DNA of 64,000 bases from JBFMDU01 sp034431935. Lineage in GTDB: Bacteria; Chloroflexota; Dehalococcoidia; GIF9; JBFMDU01. This document shows, one piece after another, positions 32,592 through 42,176 of the stretch. Position 1 is the stretch's first letter, and each line of letters opens with the position of its first letter. A model generated the notes under the pieces. That model was not told where the DNA came from. It did no database searches and saw only the letters and a program-made list of their open reading frames with translations. The position numbers were made by a program, and so were the translations under genes. The DNA is taken from contig DAOUCU010000059.1 in assembly GCA_034431935.1 (NCBI GenBank), positions 1 through 64,000 on the forward strand, written 5' to 3'.

Positions 32592-35156
32592 ATGTCGGTA
32601 ACTCCCATCCGCCGCCAGTACCTGCGCGTCAAACAGCAGCACCCCGGTGCTATTGTCCTCTTCCGCCTCGGTGATTTTTACGAGACCTTCGACGAGGACG
32701 CTAAGGTCGCTTCACGTGAGCTTGAAATCGTCCTTACCTCACGTGAAATGGGCAAGGGCCAGCCGGTGCCGATGGCCGGAATTCCATATCACGCACTTGA
32801 TAATTATTTAGCGAAGCTCATCGACCGTGGCTACAAGGTGGCCATATGCGAGCAGTTGACCACGTCGGGTAAGGGGTTGGTAGAGCGTGATGTGGTGCGC
32901 GTCGTCACACCGGGGACGGTCACCGAGCCAGACCTCCTGGAAGGTAAGAGCAACAATTATCTGGTCGCCTTATCGCTTGAAGGCGATGCCGCAGGGATAG
33001 CTTACGTAGATATCAGTACCGGAGAGTTCGCTGTTACCCAGCTTGCGGCCGGTCGGGCCAATGCCGAACTGGAACGCCTCGATCCCGCGGAACTGCTCGT
33101 CCCCGAAGGCGTTCCGTTAGACGGCGTCAGGTGTCCGAAGACGGTAACGAAGCTGGAAGCCTACTGGTTTGACGTCGAGGTCGCCGCCGAGACTCTTAAG
33201 GGCCATTTTAAGGTATCCAGTCTTGAAGGCTACGGTTGTGCCGGGCTTCCCCTCGCTATCGGCGCCGCCGGCGCCGTCGTGCACTACCTTCAGGAAACGC
33301 AGAAATTGGTCTTGGCACAGCTCGAGCGTCTTTCCACTTATTCTACCGGGTCGTTCATGGTGCTTGACGCTCAGACACGTCGCAATTTGGAATTGTTTCA
33401 GAATAGCCGCACCGGTGCCGCGACCGGGTCATTACTTTCTGTTGTTGATATGACCGTTACCGCGATGGGCGGGCGGCTGTTGAAGCGCTGGCTGGGGCAA
33501 CCCCTGCTCGATATCGGAGAGTTAGGCAAGCGGCACCAGGCGGTTGGATGGCTTGTTTCAAATACCACCGCGCGGCAGTCAATTAGAGCGGCTCTGGGCG
33601 ATATTGCCGATCTGGAAAGGCTTATGAACCGCGTGGTAGCATCATCGGCCATGCCGCGCGAAGTAGCCAGGATCGGCACCAGCTTGAGCAGGGTCCCTGA
33701 GCTTAAAGCTGCTATCGCTGGCAGTGAAGCCCTGTCGGCTATTGACGGTGAGTTGAAAGCCAGTCCCGAAGTCGTTGACCTGATATCCCGCGCCATTGTC
33801 CCCAATCCGGGCCTGCTGACCGATGGCAGCGTAATACGCGAAGGCTTCTCTGAAGAATTGGACAGGTTGCGCCAGGCATCCGGCGATGCCAGACAATACC
33901 TGGCCAATCTTGAGAAGCAGGAACGGGAGCGCACCGGCATCAAGACGCTTAAGGTGGGCTACAACCGCGTTTTCGGCTACTACATTGAAGTATCGAAGCC
34001 TAATTTGGCTTCGGTGCCCTCCGACTATATCCGCAAGCAGACCATTGCCAATGGAGAGCGTTTCTACACACCTCAGCTTAAGGAATACGAGTCGCTGGTC
34101 CTCTCTGCCGAAGAGCGGCTGGCCGAGCTCGAGCAGGGGCTTTTCCGGCAGGTCTGCGTACAGGTAGCGGCCTCGCGTCAGGTGGTACTTTCGACAGCGC
34201 GAGCGCTGGCCGAGCTCGACGTGCTGGCCAGTCTTGCCGAAGCCGCCGTCAGGTACGGCTATGTCCGGCCGGAAATGACCGCGGATGATGTTATTACAAT
34301 AAAAGCGGGTCGGCACCCTGTTGTTGAACGGTTTCTCGGCGGCGATGGTTTTATTCCCAATGACGTCTATCTTTCGGGCAAGGACACTCAGGTCATCATC
34401 CTCACCGGGCCGAACATGTCGGGCAAGTCAACATATTTGCGGCAGGTGGCTTTGATTGTTCTTATGGCGCAGATTGGCAGTTTTGTGCCGGCGGAATCGG
34501 CGAGAATTGGCATTGTTGACCGTGTTTTCACTCGCATCGGGGCCCAGGAGGATCTGGCCGCCGGTCAGTCGACTTTTATGGTGGAGATGATCGAGACCGC
34601 TAACATCCTCAACAATGCCACGCCGCGTTCGCTGATAATCCTTGATGAGATTGGGCGTGGCACCAGCACCTATGACGGGCTTTCAATTGCCTGGGCGGTG
34701 GCTGAGTATATCCACAACCATCCTAAGCTCGGGGCAAAGACCCTGTTCGCCACCCACTACCATGAACTGGTCGAGCTCGCCGCCGTCCTGCCGCGGGTCA
34801 GGAACTTCAATGTGGCGGTGACCGAGGAAAAGGGCAGGGTGGTATTTCTCAGGCAGATTGTCCCCGGTGGTGCCGATCGCAGTTACGGCATTCACGTTGC
34901 CCAGCTTGCTGGCCTGCCGAAGTCAGTCCTCTACCGTGCGCAGGAAATCCTGGCCGGGCTTGAGAGAAAACAGCAGGTCGAGATTAAACTGGCCCGTGGC
35001 AAGGTGAAGGAAACGTCCGCGCCCCAGTTGCCGCTATTTACCGGCGGTACTGAGCTTGTAAAAGAGCTTGCCGGTCTTGATGTTGACTCCATGTCGCCGC
35101 TGGAAGCTATCGCCAAGCTGTACGAGTTGAAGAGGAAGGCGAGAGACTCGGCGTAG
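32592..35156 (+). CDS. mutS: DNA mismatch repair protein MutS
   Basis: 854 residues, full MutS1 length. The mismatch-binding Phe-x-Glu is F29-Y30-E31 in FRLGDFYETF. Core and clamp domains follow. The ATPase has Walker A GPNMSGKSTYLRQVALI (about 606) and the Walker B/signature region LIILDEIGRGTSTYDGLSIAWA, with the ABC-type ATHYHEL. The C-terminus has a typical beta-clamp/dimer tail region. No mutL is adjacent. There is no good Shine-Dalgarno sequence before the ATG. Confidence 0.97.
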   Translation: MSVTPIRRQYLRVKQQHPGAIVLFRLGDFYETFDEDAKVASRELEIVLTSREMGKGQPVPMAGIPYHALDNYLAKLIDRGYKVAICEQLTTSGKGLVERDVVRVVTPGTVTEPDLLEGKSNNYLVALSLEGDAAGIAYVDISTGEFAVTQLAAGRANAELERLDPAELLVPEGVPLDGVRCPKTVTKLEAYWFDVEVAAETLKGHFKVSSLEGYGCAGLPLAIGAAGAVVHYLQETQKLVLAQLERLSTYSTGSFMVLDAQTRRNLELFQNSRTGAATGSLLSVVDMTVTAMGGRLLKRWLGQPLLDIGELGKRHQAVGWLVSNTTARQSIRAALGDIADLERLMNRVVASSAMPREVARIGTSLSRVPELKAAIAGSEALSAIDGELKASPEVVDLISRAIVPNPGLLTDGSVIREGFSEELDRLRQASGDARQYLANLEKQERERTGIKTLKVGYNRVFGYYIEVSKPNLASVPSDYIRKQTIANGERFYTPQLKEYESLVLSAEERLAELEQGLFRQVCVQVAASRQVVLSTARALAELDVLASLAEAAVRYGYVRPEMTADDVITIKAGRHPVVERFLGGDGFIPNDVYLSGKDTQVIILTGPNMSGKSTYLRQVALIVLMAQIGSFVPAESARIGIVDRVFTRIGAQEDLAAGQSTFMVEMIETANILNNATPRSLIILDEIGRGTSTYDGLSIAWAVAEYIHNHPKLGAKTLFATHYHELVELAAVLPRVRNFNVAVTEEKGRVVFLRQIVPGGADRSYGIHVAQLAGLPKSVLYRAQEILAGLERKQQVEIKLARGKVKETSAPQLPLFTGGTELVKELAGLDVDSMSPLEAIAKLYELKRKARDSA

Positions 35157-35167
35157 CCCTTTAGTCT

Positions 35168-35183
35168 GCCTACAGGAGTAGGC
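35168..35183 (+). terminator. Small hairpin after mutS
   Basis: Six-base-pair stem (GCCTAC/GTAGGC) with an AGGA loop followed by a modest T-rich stretch. A weak terminator at best. Confidence 0.3.
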
Positions 35184-35289
35184 CACTTCTTGATTTGCGG
35201 TTGTTGTCAACCCCGACAGGCCCTCAGTACTAGGCGACTCTGATGCCGCAGTGAAATGACATATTAGGAGGGGAGTATTGTGCTGCTCA

Positions 35290-35318
35290 TTGGCAGTGCT
35301 GTTGGCGGCTGATATACT
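35290..35318 (+). promoter_or_regulatory. Strong promoter of argJ, placed for leaderless transcription
   Basis: TTGGCA, 17-base spacer, TATACT. The start of transcription should fall at about 35325-35327, the first base of the argJ ATG. There is no Shine-Dalgarno sequence. Confidence 0.78.
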
Positions 35319-35326
35319 ATCCGCCT

Positions 35327-36529
35327 ATGGATACGAAGCTGACACGAATCAATGGCGGCACGGTTACTACGCCAAAAGGATTTCTGGCGGGAGCAGTTGA
35401 GGCGGGTATTAAGTACCGGGGGCGGCTCGATTTCGGCGTGCTGTTTTCGGAAAGACCGTGCAACGCCGCGGCTGTTTTTACGACTAACAAAATAAAGTCG
35501 GCGCCGGTGGTCTTTGACCGCCAGCAGATGACCAAAGGTAAGGTCCAGGCAATAGCCGTCAACTCCGGCTGTGCCAACGCCTGTACCGGCGACAAAGGGA
35601 TGAAGAACGCCGCGGAAATGGCGGCACTGACCGGCCGCAAGCTGGCCATTTCCCGCAATGCGGTACTTGTTGCCAGTACCGGCGTCATCGGGACGCAACT
35701 GCCTATGGACAAAATTGAGGATGCGATTAAGCGGCTGAAACTGGCCGCGAGCGGGGGACATGACCTGGCCCGGGCCATGATGACCACAGATACCTTCCCC
35801 AAGGAAATTGCCGTTCTGGTGGAGACAGCCAGCGGCAGATACGCTATCGGTGGCGTAGCCAAGGGCGCGGGTATGATCCACCCGAATATGGCGACTTTGC
35901 TGTGTTTCATCACCACCGACGCCTCGGTAAACCGGGCACTCCTGAGTTCTGCTTTGAAGAAGGCAGTTAATCAGTCGTTCAATATGGTCAGTGTAGACGG
36001 AGATACCAGCCCGAGCGATACCTTGGTTGTGATGGCTAACAGTCTGTCCGGCGTGAAGGTAGACCGCGAGAATATGCCGGCATTTCAGGCGGGACTGAAC
36101 GAGGTATGCTTGCATCTGGCCAAATGTGTCGCCCGGGACGGCGAGGGCGCGACCAAGCTGGTTGAGATTATAGTAGAGGGCGCGGTCAGTGAAAAAGAAG
36201 CGCGACAGGCGGCACGGACCATAAGCACCTCGCCGCTGGTCAAGACGGCAATACACGGCGCCGATCCCAACTGGGGAAGGGTCATCGCCGCGGTCGGGCG
36301 GAGCGGGATCAGACTTGATGAGAAGAGAATAGACATGTTCCTGAACGGGACGTGCGTTATGTGTGGGGGAGTACCGCGCGACTTTGATAAGGAGGCCCTC
36401 AGCCTTTCCATGAAAAGCAAAGAAGTCAACATTAAGGTTAAGCTTAACCTAGGGGTCGGTAAGGCCACAGCCTGGGGATGTGACCTGTCCAAGGAATATG
36501 TCGCTATAAATGCGGATTATACAACATGA
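35327..36529 (+). CDS. argJ: Bifunctional glutamate N-acetyltransferase/ornithine acetyltransferase
   Basis: 400 residues. It transfers acetyl from acetylornithine to glutamate, recycling the acetyl group in arginine synthesis. The precursor cleaves itself inside KGAGMIHPNMATLL; T190 is the new N-terminal nucleophile of the beta chain. STGVIGTQLPMDKI and NPNWGRVIAAVGRSGI (here DPNWGRV) are family segments. Promoter and ATG are adjacent, so the mRNA is probably leaderless. It starts a run of arginine genes (argJ, argB, argD, argG, argH) from which argC is missing. Confidence 0.96.
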   Translation: MDTKLTRINGGTVTTPKGFLAGAVEAGIKYRGRLDFGVLFSERPCNAAAVFTTNKIKSAPVVFDRQQMTKGKVQAIAVNSGCANACTGDKGMKNAAEMAALTGRKLAISRNAVLVASTGVIGTQLPMDKIEDAIKRLKLAASGGHDLARAMMTTDTFPKEIAVLVETASGRYAIGGVAKGAGMIHPNMATLLCFITTDASVNRALLSSALKKAVNQSFNMVSVDGDTSPSDTLVVMANSLSGVKVDRENMPAFQAGLNEVCLHLAKCVARDGEGATKLVEIIVEGAVSEKEARQAARTISTSPLVKTAIHGADPNWGRVIAAVGRSGIRLDEKRIDMFLNGTCVMCGGVPRDFDKEALSLSMKSKEVNIKVKLNLGVGKATAWGCDLSKEYVAINADYTT

Positions 36530-36574
36530 TTTGTAACCGCTTCTCTCGAGCAAGGTGGGAGGAAAGACCTATCT

Positions 36575-36647
36575 ATGAAAGGGATCCAGCCCCTCTTAGT
36601 ATTTGATTAGGTGAAGTAGTTCTCCAGAGGGATTGATCTCCTCTGGA
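36575..36647 (+). promoter_or_regulatory. Possible leader peptide plus hairpin between argJ and argB
   Basis: A short frame at 36575-36610 (MKGIQPLLVFD, 11 residues) follows GGGAGGA at a spacing of about 11. Twelve bases later is an eight-base-pair hairpin (arms 36623-36630 and 36640-36647). The peptide has no Arg codon, so classical arginine attenuation is not indicated. It may be chance. Confidence 0.22.
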
Positions 36648-36709
36648 TACCCGAATGAGGCATACGTCAACAAACGGGCCAGTGATGCTGCAGGACTCCG
36701 GAGGAGCTG

Positions 36710-37489
36710 ATGAAAGGAACTTTAGTAGTCAAGATTGGCGGCAGCACATTTGGGAGTGGTGATACCACGGTGGAAGACCTGGTGGCGCTCCAGAAGCGCA
36801 GTGTCCCGCAGGTGGTGGTACACGGTGGCGGTGCGATGGTGACCGACTGGCTGAAGAGGCTGGGTGTGACGGCGAAGTTCGTCCACGGCTTGCGTGTCAC
36901 CGATGGTGGGACACTCGAGGTGGTTGTCGCTGTTCTTGCGGGGCTCGCCAATAAGGCCTTAACGGCGGCGATTGAGCTGGCCGGCGGTAAGGCTATTGGT
37001 TTGAGCGGGGTTGATGGCGGGTTGCTTAAAGCAGAGGTGACCAACCCGGAACTCGGCCTGGTGGGCGACGTTACAGGCGTCAATACTGCGCTCCTGGGGA
37101 CAGTCCTTCGGGCCGGTTTCATCGCCGTGGTGGCGCCGGTGAGCCTGAACGCTGGTTTTAAGGCGGGTACAGACATGATACTTAATGTCAACGGCGATAC
37201 TGTCGCCGGTGAAATTGCCGCGGCTTTGAAGGCGGAGCGGCTTATTTTCCTGACTGATGTCGCCGGCGTACGCGACAGGGACGGAAAGACGGTGGCGAAG
37301 CTCACGCCTGAAGAAGGAGAGGGTCTCATCGCCTCGGGAGTCGCTACCGGCGGCATGGAGCCCAAGATTCGCGCCAGTATTAAGGCGCTGAAAACAGTCA
37401 AAGCTGCCCGCATTATTGACGGGCGTCAGCCCCATGCCCTCCTGGCCGAGATTGATGGCAAGGGACAGGGAACCACGATCAGTGTATAA
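36710..37489 (+). CDS. argB: Acetylglutamate kinase
   Basis: 259 residues, within the range of the family. It phosphorylates N-acetylglutamate, the second step to ornithine. VVKIGGSTFG (ATP-binding Lys), VVHGGGAMVTDWLKRLG (substrate loop) and GDTVAGEIAAALKAERLIFLTDVAGVRD are diagnostic, and the C-terminal segment GGMEPKIRASIKAL fits. The N-terminal helix linked to arginine feedback in hexameric NAGK is absent, so strong arginine inhibition is not expected (inference). GGAGGA precedes the ATG. A consensus-like promoter for argD overlaps its last codons. Confidence 0.95.
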   Translation: MKGTLVVKIGGSTFGSGDTTVEDLVALQKRSVPQVVVHGGGAMVTDWLKRLGVTAKFVHGLRVTDGGTLEVVVAVLAGLANKALTAAIELAGGKAIGLSGVDGGLLKAEVTNPELGLVGDVTGVNTALLGTVLRAGFIAVVAPVSLNAGFKAGTDMILNVNGDTVAGEIAAALKAERLIFLTDVAGVRDRDGKTVAKLTPEEGEGLIASGVATGGMEPKIRASIKALKTVKAARIIDGRQPHALLAEIDGKGQGTTISV

Positions 37490-37490
37490 T
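37462..37490 (+). promoter_or_regulatory. Internal promoter for argD-argG-argH-rpe
   Basis: GGGACA, 17-base spacer, perfect TATAAT overlapping the argB stop codon; expected leader about 40 bases. Confidence 0.55.
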
Positions 37491-37535
37491 AGGCAATTCA
37501 ACCGGTCTTGCGTCGGTTGAGGTGCCTGCAGGCTT

Positions 37536-38741
37536 ATGAAAGACATGGACAAGTGGCAGGAACTCGAAGCCAAATACTTCATGCGCACGGTGAAACGTCT
37601 CCCGGTGACGCTGGTCAGAGGGAGGGGTTGCCGCGTGTGGGATGCGTCCGGCAGGGAATACCTCGACTTCGTCGGTGGTTGGGCCGTCAATAGCCTCGGC
37701 CATTGCCACCCTGTGTTGACCAGGGCAATTAGGGATCAGGCGGGGAAGCTTATTCAGGCCTCAAACCAGTACTACACCGTACCACAGGTGGAACTGGCGG
37801 AACTGCTGGTGAAGAACTCATGCCTGGAGCGCGTCTTTTTCTGCAACAGCGGCGCTGAAGCCAACGAAGGCGCCACTAAGCTGGCGCGCCGCTACGGCAA
37901 ACTGCACCTCAAGGGTGCCTACGAAATCATCACCACCCACAGTTCCTTCCATGGGCGGACGCTGGCGATGGTAGCTGCTACCGGGCAGCACAAGTTCCAG
38001 GACCCGTATATTCCGCTGCCTGATGGCTTCGTTAATGTGGAGTACAACAGCATCGAGGCAATCAAGTCGGCGGTGTCAGATAAGACCTGCGCCGTGATGC
38101 TGGAGCCTATCCAAGGTGAGGGTGGGGTCAATGTGCCCGCCGATGACTACCTGAAAAAGGTCCGTGCCCTCTGCGACGAGAAGGGCATACTGCTTATTCT
38201 CGACGAGGTGCAGACGGGGCTGGGACGCATCGGCAGTCTTTTCGGTTACCAGCAGTACGGCGTCGAGCCGGATATCATGACGTTAGCCAAGGGGCTTGGG
38301 AGTGGTGTGCCGATAGGGGCGCTGATGGCCAAGGAACGGGCCGCGGTGTTCCAGCCGGGTGAGCATGGTTCGACTTTCGGAGGCAATCCGCTGGCCTGCG
38401 CCGCGGCGGTAGCGGTGGTGAAATACATTATTGAAAACGACATCCCGGGCAAGGTGATGAAGCTGGGCGAGTACTTCACCGCGGGGCTGCTCCAGATGAA
38501 ACAGGAGTTCCCCTTTATCACCCAGGTGCGGGGACGCGGTCTCTTGCTGGCCATTGAGTTCAGCACTGATATTGGGGAGCAGATAACCGATGCCTGCCTG
38601 GAACGGCGATTACTGGTCAACCGGGTCAAGCCCAACGCACTGCGCTTTATCCCGCCGCTCATCGTGACCAAAAGCGAAATCGATGAGGGACTGGGCATAC
38701 TGAGGGAGGTCTTTAAGAAATGGCAAGTCGAAAGAAAGTAG
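37536..38741 (+). CDS. argD: Acetylornithine aminotransferase (class III)
   Basis: 401 residues. PLP-dependent transfer between N-acetylglutamate semialdehyde and glutamate. The PLP lysine is K252 (TLAKGLGSGVPIGA), the cofactor aspartate D223 (ILDEVQTGLGR), and CNSGAEANEGATKLAR is the phosphate-binding region. In this genome context it should make acetylornithine for ArgJ; related enzymes also act on succinyl-DAP, which could matter because DAP genes lie in this window. Its 3' end overlaps argG by 22 bases. Confidence 0.93.
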   Translation: MKDMDKWQELEAKYFMRTVKRLPVTLVRGRGCRVWDASGREYLDFVGGWAVNSLGHCHPVLTRAIRDQAGKLIQASNQYYTVPQVELAELLVKNSCLERVFFCNSGAEANEGATKLARRYGKLHLKGAYEIITTHSSFHGRTLAMVAATGQHKFQDPYIPLPDGFVNVEYNSIEAIKSAVSDKTCAVMLEPIQGEGGVNVPADDYLKKVRALCDEKGILLILDEVQTGLGRIGSLFGYQQYGVEPDIMTLAKGLGSGVPIGALMAKERAAVFQPGEHGSTFGGNPLACAAAVAVVKYIIENDIPGKVMKLGEYFTAGLLQMKQEFPFITQVRGRGLLLAIEFSTDIGEQITDACLERRLLVNRVKPNALRFIPPLIVTKSEIDEGLGILREVFKKWQVERK

Positions 38742-39928
38742 TTTTAGCTTACAGCGGCGGGCTGGATACATCGGTTGCCGTCCGCTGGATTGGTGAGAAA
38801 TACAACATGGACGTTATTGCCGTCTGTGTCGATATCGGCACAGTGAAAGACCTGCCGGCGATACAGGAGAAGGCGCTCAAAGTTGGCGCCGTCAAGTCGA
38901 TGGTTATCGACGCCCGCGATACCTTCGTCAATGACTATGTTTTTTCGGCGTTGATGGCCGATGCCGTCTATGAGGGGCAGTACCCGCTGGCGACGGCACT
39001 GGGACGGCCGCTGATTGTCAAAATCATGGTGGACATCGCGCGCCAGGAGAAGGCGGTGGCGGTGGCCCATGGCTCGACCGGAAAGGGCAACGACCAGGTG
39101 CGCTTTGACGCCGGTATAATCGCGCTGGCGCCGGACCTAAAAATCATCGCACCGGCCCGGGAGTGGGGTATGACCCGCGAGCAGACGATGGCCTACGCTA
39201 AGAAGCACGGTATCCCGGTGCCGACCACGGTTGCCAAGCCGTACTCGATTGACGAGAACCTCTGGGGCCGCAGTATTGAGTCCGGTATCCTCGAAGACCC
39301 GATGGTCGAGCCGCCGGAAGATATCTACAGTTGGACGAAGTCGGTGGACAAGTGCCCGGAGAAGCCGGCCTACGTTGAGATTGGCTTTGACAGAGGCGTG
39401 CCGGTCAGTCTTGACGGCAAGAAGCTCGGCGGTGTGGCCCTGGTTCAACAGTTGAACAAGCTGGCCGGTGATAACGGAGTGGGCCGTATTGACCATATTG
39501 AAAGCCGGCTGGTGGGCATTAAGTCGCGTGAAATCTACGAAGCACCGGCTGCGGTGACGCTGGTCAAAGCGCACCTAGCGCTGGAGGCGATGACGATGAC
39601 GCGCCAGCAGTTGCGCTTCAAGGAACGGGTAGCCCAGGAGTACTCCGAGCTTGTCTACAACGGGTTATGGTTTTCCGCTTTGAGGCAGGAGCTTGATGCC
39701 TATGTGAGGATGTCGCAGCGCTTTGTCAGTGGCACGGTACGGGTTCGCCTGCACAAGGGCAACTGCACCGTGGTCGGGCGCGAGTCCGAGGTCTCCCTTT
39801 ACAGTCATGCTTTGGCCACCTATGATAAGGGTGACGCGTTCGACCAGAGTCTCTCACCGGGTTTCATCCAGCTCTGGGCGCTGCCTTCCAAGATTCAGAC
39901 TCAGAAACAGACTAAGGGGAAGTACTAG
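38720..39928 (+). CDS. argG: Argininosuccinate synthase
   Basis: 402 residues, standard length. It joins citrulline and aspartate with ATP to argininosuccinate. The N-terminal ATP-binding loop is AYSGGLDTSVAVRW (10-23). HGSTGKGNDQVRFD holds the citrulline/aspartate-binding residues, and SIDENLWGRSIESG is the family signature. ATG 38720 lies inside the end of argD, a 22-base overlap that suggests coupled translation. Confidence 0.97.
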   Translation: MASRKKVVLAYSGGLDTSVAVRWIGEKYNMDVIAVCVDIGTVKDLPAIQEKALKVGAVKSMVIDARDTFVNDYVFSALMADAVYEGQYPLATALGRPLIVKIMVDIARQEKAVAVAHGSTGKGNDQVRFDAGIIALAPDLKIIAPAREWGMTREQTMAYAKKHGIPVPTTVAKPYSIDENLWGRSIESGILEDPMVEPPEDIYSWTKSVDKCPEKPAYVEIGFDRGVPVSLDGKKLGGVALVQQLNKLAGDNGVGRIDHIESRLVGIKSREIYEAPAAVTLVKAHLALEAMTMTRQQLRFKERVAQEYSELVYNGLWFSALRQELDAYVRMSQRFVSGTVRVRLHKGNCTVVGRESEVSLYSHALATYDKGDAFDQSLSPGFIQLWALPSKIQTQKQTKGKY

Positions 39929-39935
39929 GGCAGGT

Positions 39936-41330
39936 ATGAAAGTGAAGACGGAGCAACTGCGCGGGCGCTTCGCCGGAAAACTGGATGATGCGGCCGCTGG
40001 CTACATCGCTTCGATTAACTTCGACCAGCGACTCTACAAGCACGACATCGCCGGCAGTATCGCCCATGCCCGTATGCTGGGGGAGACCGGCATCATCAAG
40101 AAGGTTGAGGCAAAAAAAATTATCGCCGGGCTTAATGCCGTTCTGAAGGATATCGAATCCGGGAATGCCAAGCTGACGGTAGAGCTTGAGGATATCCACA
40201 TGAACGTGGAATCGCTTTTGGCGGCGAAAATCGGTGACGTTGCCGGCAAGCTTCATACGGCGCGGTCTCGTAACGACCAGATAGCGCTGGACATGCGCCT
40301 GTTCGTAAGAGACGCCATTGACGAGACGGTCGGTGCTTTGAGCGCAATGCAGGAAGCGCTGGTCAACCTGGCTGAGGCCAACAGGACCGTCGTCATGCCC
40401 GGCTATACACACCTCCAGCGTGCTCAGCCGGTGCTCTTTGCCCATTACCTGCTGGCTTATTTCGAGATGTTCCAGCGCGATGTCGAGCGGTTTGAGGACT
40501 GCCTGGACCGGGTAGACGTACTGCCGCTGGGGAGTGGGGCATTGGCTGGGGTGGCTTATCCCATCGACCGCGAGATGGTGGCGAAGGAGCTGGGATTTAC
40601 TAATATCAGCCGCAACAGCCTTGATGCCGTCTCCGACCGCGACTTTATTGTTGAGTATGAGGCAGCGGCGGCGCTGGTTATGGCGCACCTTTCGCGGCTG
40701 GCTGAAGAGATAGTTTTGTGGTCGTCGGCCGAGTTCGGGTTCATCGAAGTCAGCGATGCTTACGCTACCGGCTCGAGCATTATGCCGCAGAAGAAAAACG
40801 CCGATACCGCCGAACTGGCGCGTGGCAAGGCGGGCAGGGTCTTCGGCCATCTGGCGGCGGTGCTGGCAACGCTCAAGGGCCTGCCGCTGGCTTACAACCG
40901 CGACATGCAGGAAGATAAGGAGGGGCTGTTCGATACGGTTGACACGGTCGTAAACAGTCTTAACATGATGGCCAGCGTGTTAGCGACGTTGAAAGTCAAC
41001 GCCGATAGAATGCGTGCGGCTGCGGCGGGTAGCTATACGCTGGCTACGGACGTTGCTGATTACCTCGTTAAGAAAGGCCTGCCCTTCCGACATGCTCATA
41101 ACATCGCCGGCAATCTGGTGAAATACGCCGCGGCGAAAGGCAAAGAGCTAAAGGAGTTGACTCTTAAAGAGTACCGTTCGTTCTCGCCGCTGTTCTCAAA
41201 AGATGTGCTTGACATAACAATCGAAGCGTCTTTGATGGCGCGCTCGGTCTATGGCGGCACGGCGCCGTTGCAAGTCAACAGGGCGCTGGCCGAAGCCAGA
41301 AAACTTCTGCGAGGCGAAGGTGGTGGGTAG
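39936..41330 (+). CDS. argH: Argininosuccinate lyase
   Basis: 464 residues from ATG 39936, seven bases after argG; the open frame runs back into argG but those codons are not ArgH-like. It splits argininosuccinate to arginine and fumarate. Fumarase-superfamily marks: SRNDQIALDMRL, PGYTHLQRAQPV (H159) and the catalytic-serine loop GSSIMPQKKNAD (S281), where most relatives have NPD; Ala in place of Pro is a small oddity. It overlaps the rpe start by a few bases. Confidence 0.96.
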   Translation: MKVKTEQLRGRFAGKLDDAAAGYIASINFDQRLYKHDIAGSIAHARMLGETGIIKKVEAKKIIAGLNAVLKDIESGNAKLTVELEDIHMNVESLLAAKIGDVAGKLHTARSRNDQIALDMRLFVRDAIDETVGALSAMQEALVNLAEANRTVVMPGYTHLQRAQPVLFAHYLLAYFEMFQRDVERFEDCLDRVDVLPLGSGALAGVAYPIDREMVAKELGFTNISRNSLDAVSDRDFIVEYEAAAALVMAHLSRLAEEIVLWSSAEFGFIEVSDAYATGSSIMPQKKNADTAELARGKAGRVFGHLAAVLATLKGLPLAYNRDMQEDKEGLFDTVDTVVNSLNMMASVLATLKVNADRMRAAAAGSYTLATDVADYLVKKGLPFRHAHNIAGNLVKYAAAKGKELKELTLKEYRSFSPLFSKDVLDITIEASLMARSVYGGTAPLQVNRALAEARKLLRGEGGG

Positions 41331-41991
41331 GAAAATCAAACTGGCGCCGTCAATTCTTTCGGCCGATTTCAGCCGGCTGGGTGAGCAGGTTGAGGAAGTT
41401 GCTAGGGCCGGTGCCGATTATATTCACCTTGATGTTATGGATGGTCACTTTGTGCCGAATATCAGCTTTGGGCCGGCAGTGGTCGAGGCGGTCAGGGGAG
41501 TGACCAAAATGCCGCTCGATGTGCATCTGATGATTTCGAAGCCGGAGAACTACGTCGCCCGGTTCGCCGAGTCGGGGGCAGATATCATTACCGTGCATGT
41601 CGAGGCCTGCCTGCATCTGCACCGAACGGTCCAGCAGATAAAAGACTTGAAGGTGAAAGCCGGCGTGGCACTCAACCCGGCGACGCCACTCATTTCAATC
41701 GAGGAAATCCTGCCGATGGTTGACCTGGTGCTACTGATGTCGGTCAATCCCGGCTTCGGTGGGCAGAAGTTTATCCCTGAGAGTTTTGGTAAGATTAGAG
41801 CCCTTCGGGAAGCGCTCGACGAAAACCGGCTGAAGGCGGAAATCGAGGTTGACGGTGGCATCGGGCCGGAAAACATCGCCGCTATAGTTAATGCCGGAGC
41901 GAGGGTAATTGTCGCCGGTGCGGCGGTATTCAACAACAAAGAGAGCGCCACAAGGGCGCTCCTGAGACTGAGGAAGGCGGCCGCCGGCTAG
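41323..41991 (+). CDS. rpe: Ribulose-phosphate 3-epimerase
   Basis: 222 residues from GTG 41323 (GTG 41320 is one codon longer and equally possible), overlapping the argH end. TIM-barrel enzyme interconverting ribulose-5-P and xylulose-5-P in the pentose phosphate pathway. LAPSILSADFSRLGEQ, HLDVMDGHFVPNISFGP, the metal-binding residues in VHLMI, SVNPGFGGQKFIPES and EVDGGIGPENI are all present. Its stop overlaps by four bases the stop of the convergent rpmB gene. Confidence 0.95.
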   Translation: MGRKIKLAPSILSADFSRLGEQVEEVARAGADYIHLDVMDGHFVPNISFGPAVVEAVRGVTKMPLDVHLMISKPENYVARFAESGADIITVHVEACLHLHRTVQQIKDLKVKAGVALNPATPLISIEEILPMVDLVLLMSVNPGFGGQKFIPESFGKIRALREALDENRLKAEIEVDGGIGPENIAAIVNAGARVIVAGAAVFNNKESATRALLRLRKAAAG

Positions 41992-42176
41992 CGGACCAGC
42001 CGTTGCTGGCTGCGGATGCAGCGGGTGCAGAAGTTGCCATGGACCGGCTTACCATCAATGATGAGGGTTGCAGGGTGGATATTCGGCATCCAGCGGCGCC
42101 GGGTATGAACTTTAGAGTGGCTCACGTTACTGCCGTACACGGGAGCTTTGCCGCAAAGGTCACATTTGGTGTTCAC
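41988..42176 (-). CDS. rpmB: 50S ribosomal protein L28, zinc-binding form
   Basis: 62 residues, GTG start preceded by AAGAGG. A large-subunit ribosomal protein. CDLCGKAPVYGSNVSHSK is the L28 signature; C5-x2-C8 with CTRC near the C-terminus forms the zinc ribbon typical of the four-cysteine form. It is divergent from fakA; the 179-base gap upstream holds a poor promoter candidate only. Confidence 0.93.
   Translation of the reverse strand: MNTKCDLCGKAPVYGSNVSHSKVHTRRRWMPNIHPATLIIDGKPVHGNFCTRCIRSQQRLVR

Noticed and set aside
35264..36256. 330-codon reverse frame over argJ
   Set aside because: It also covers the argJ promoter and has no family likeness.
39723..39935. Upstream extension of argH into argG
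   Set aside because: These codons overlap argG in another frame; ArgH similarity begins at the ATG at 39936.
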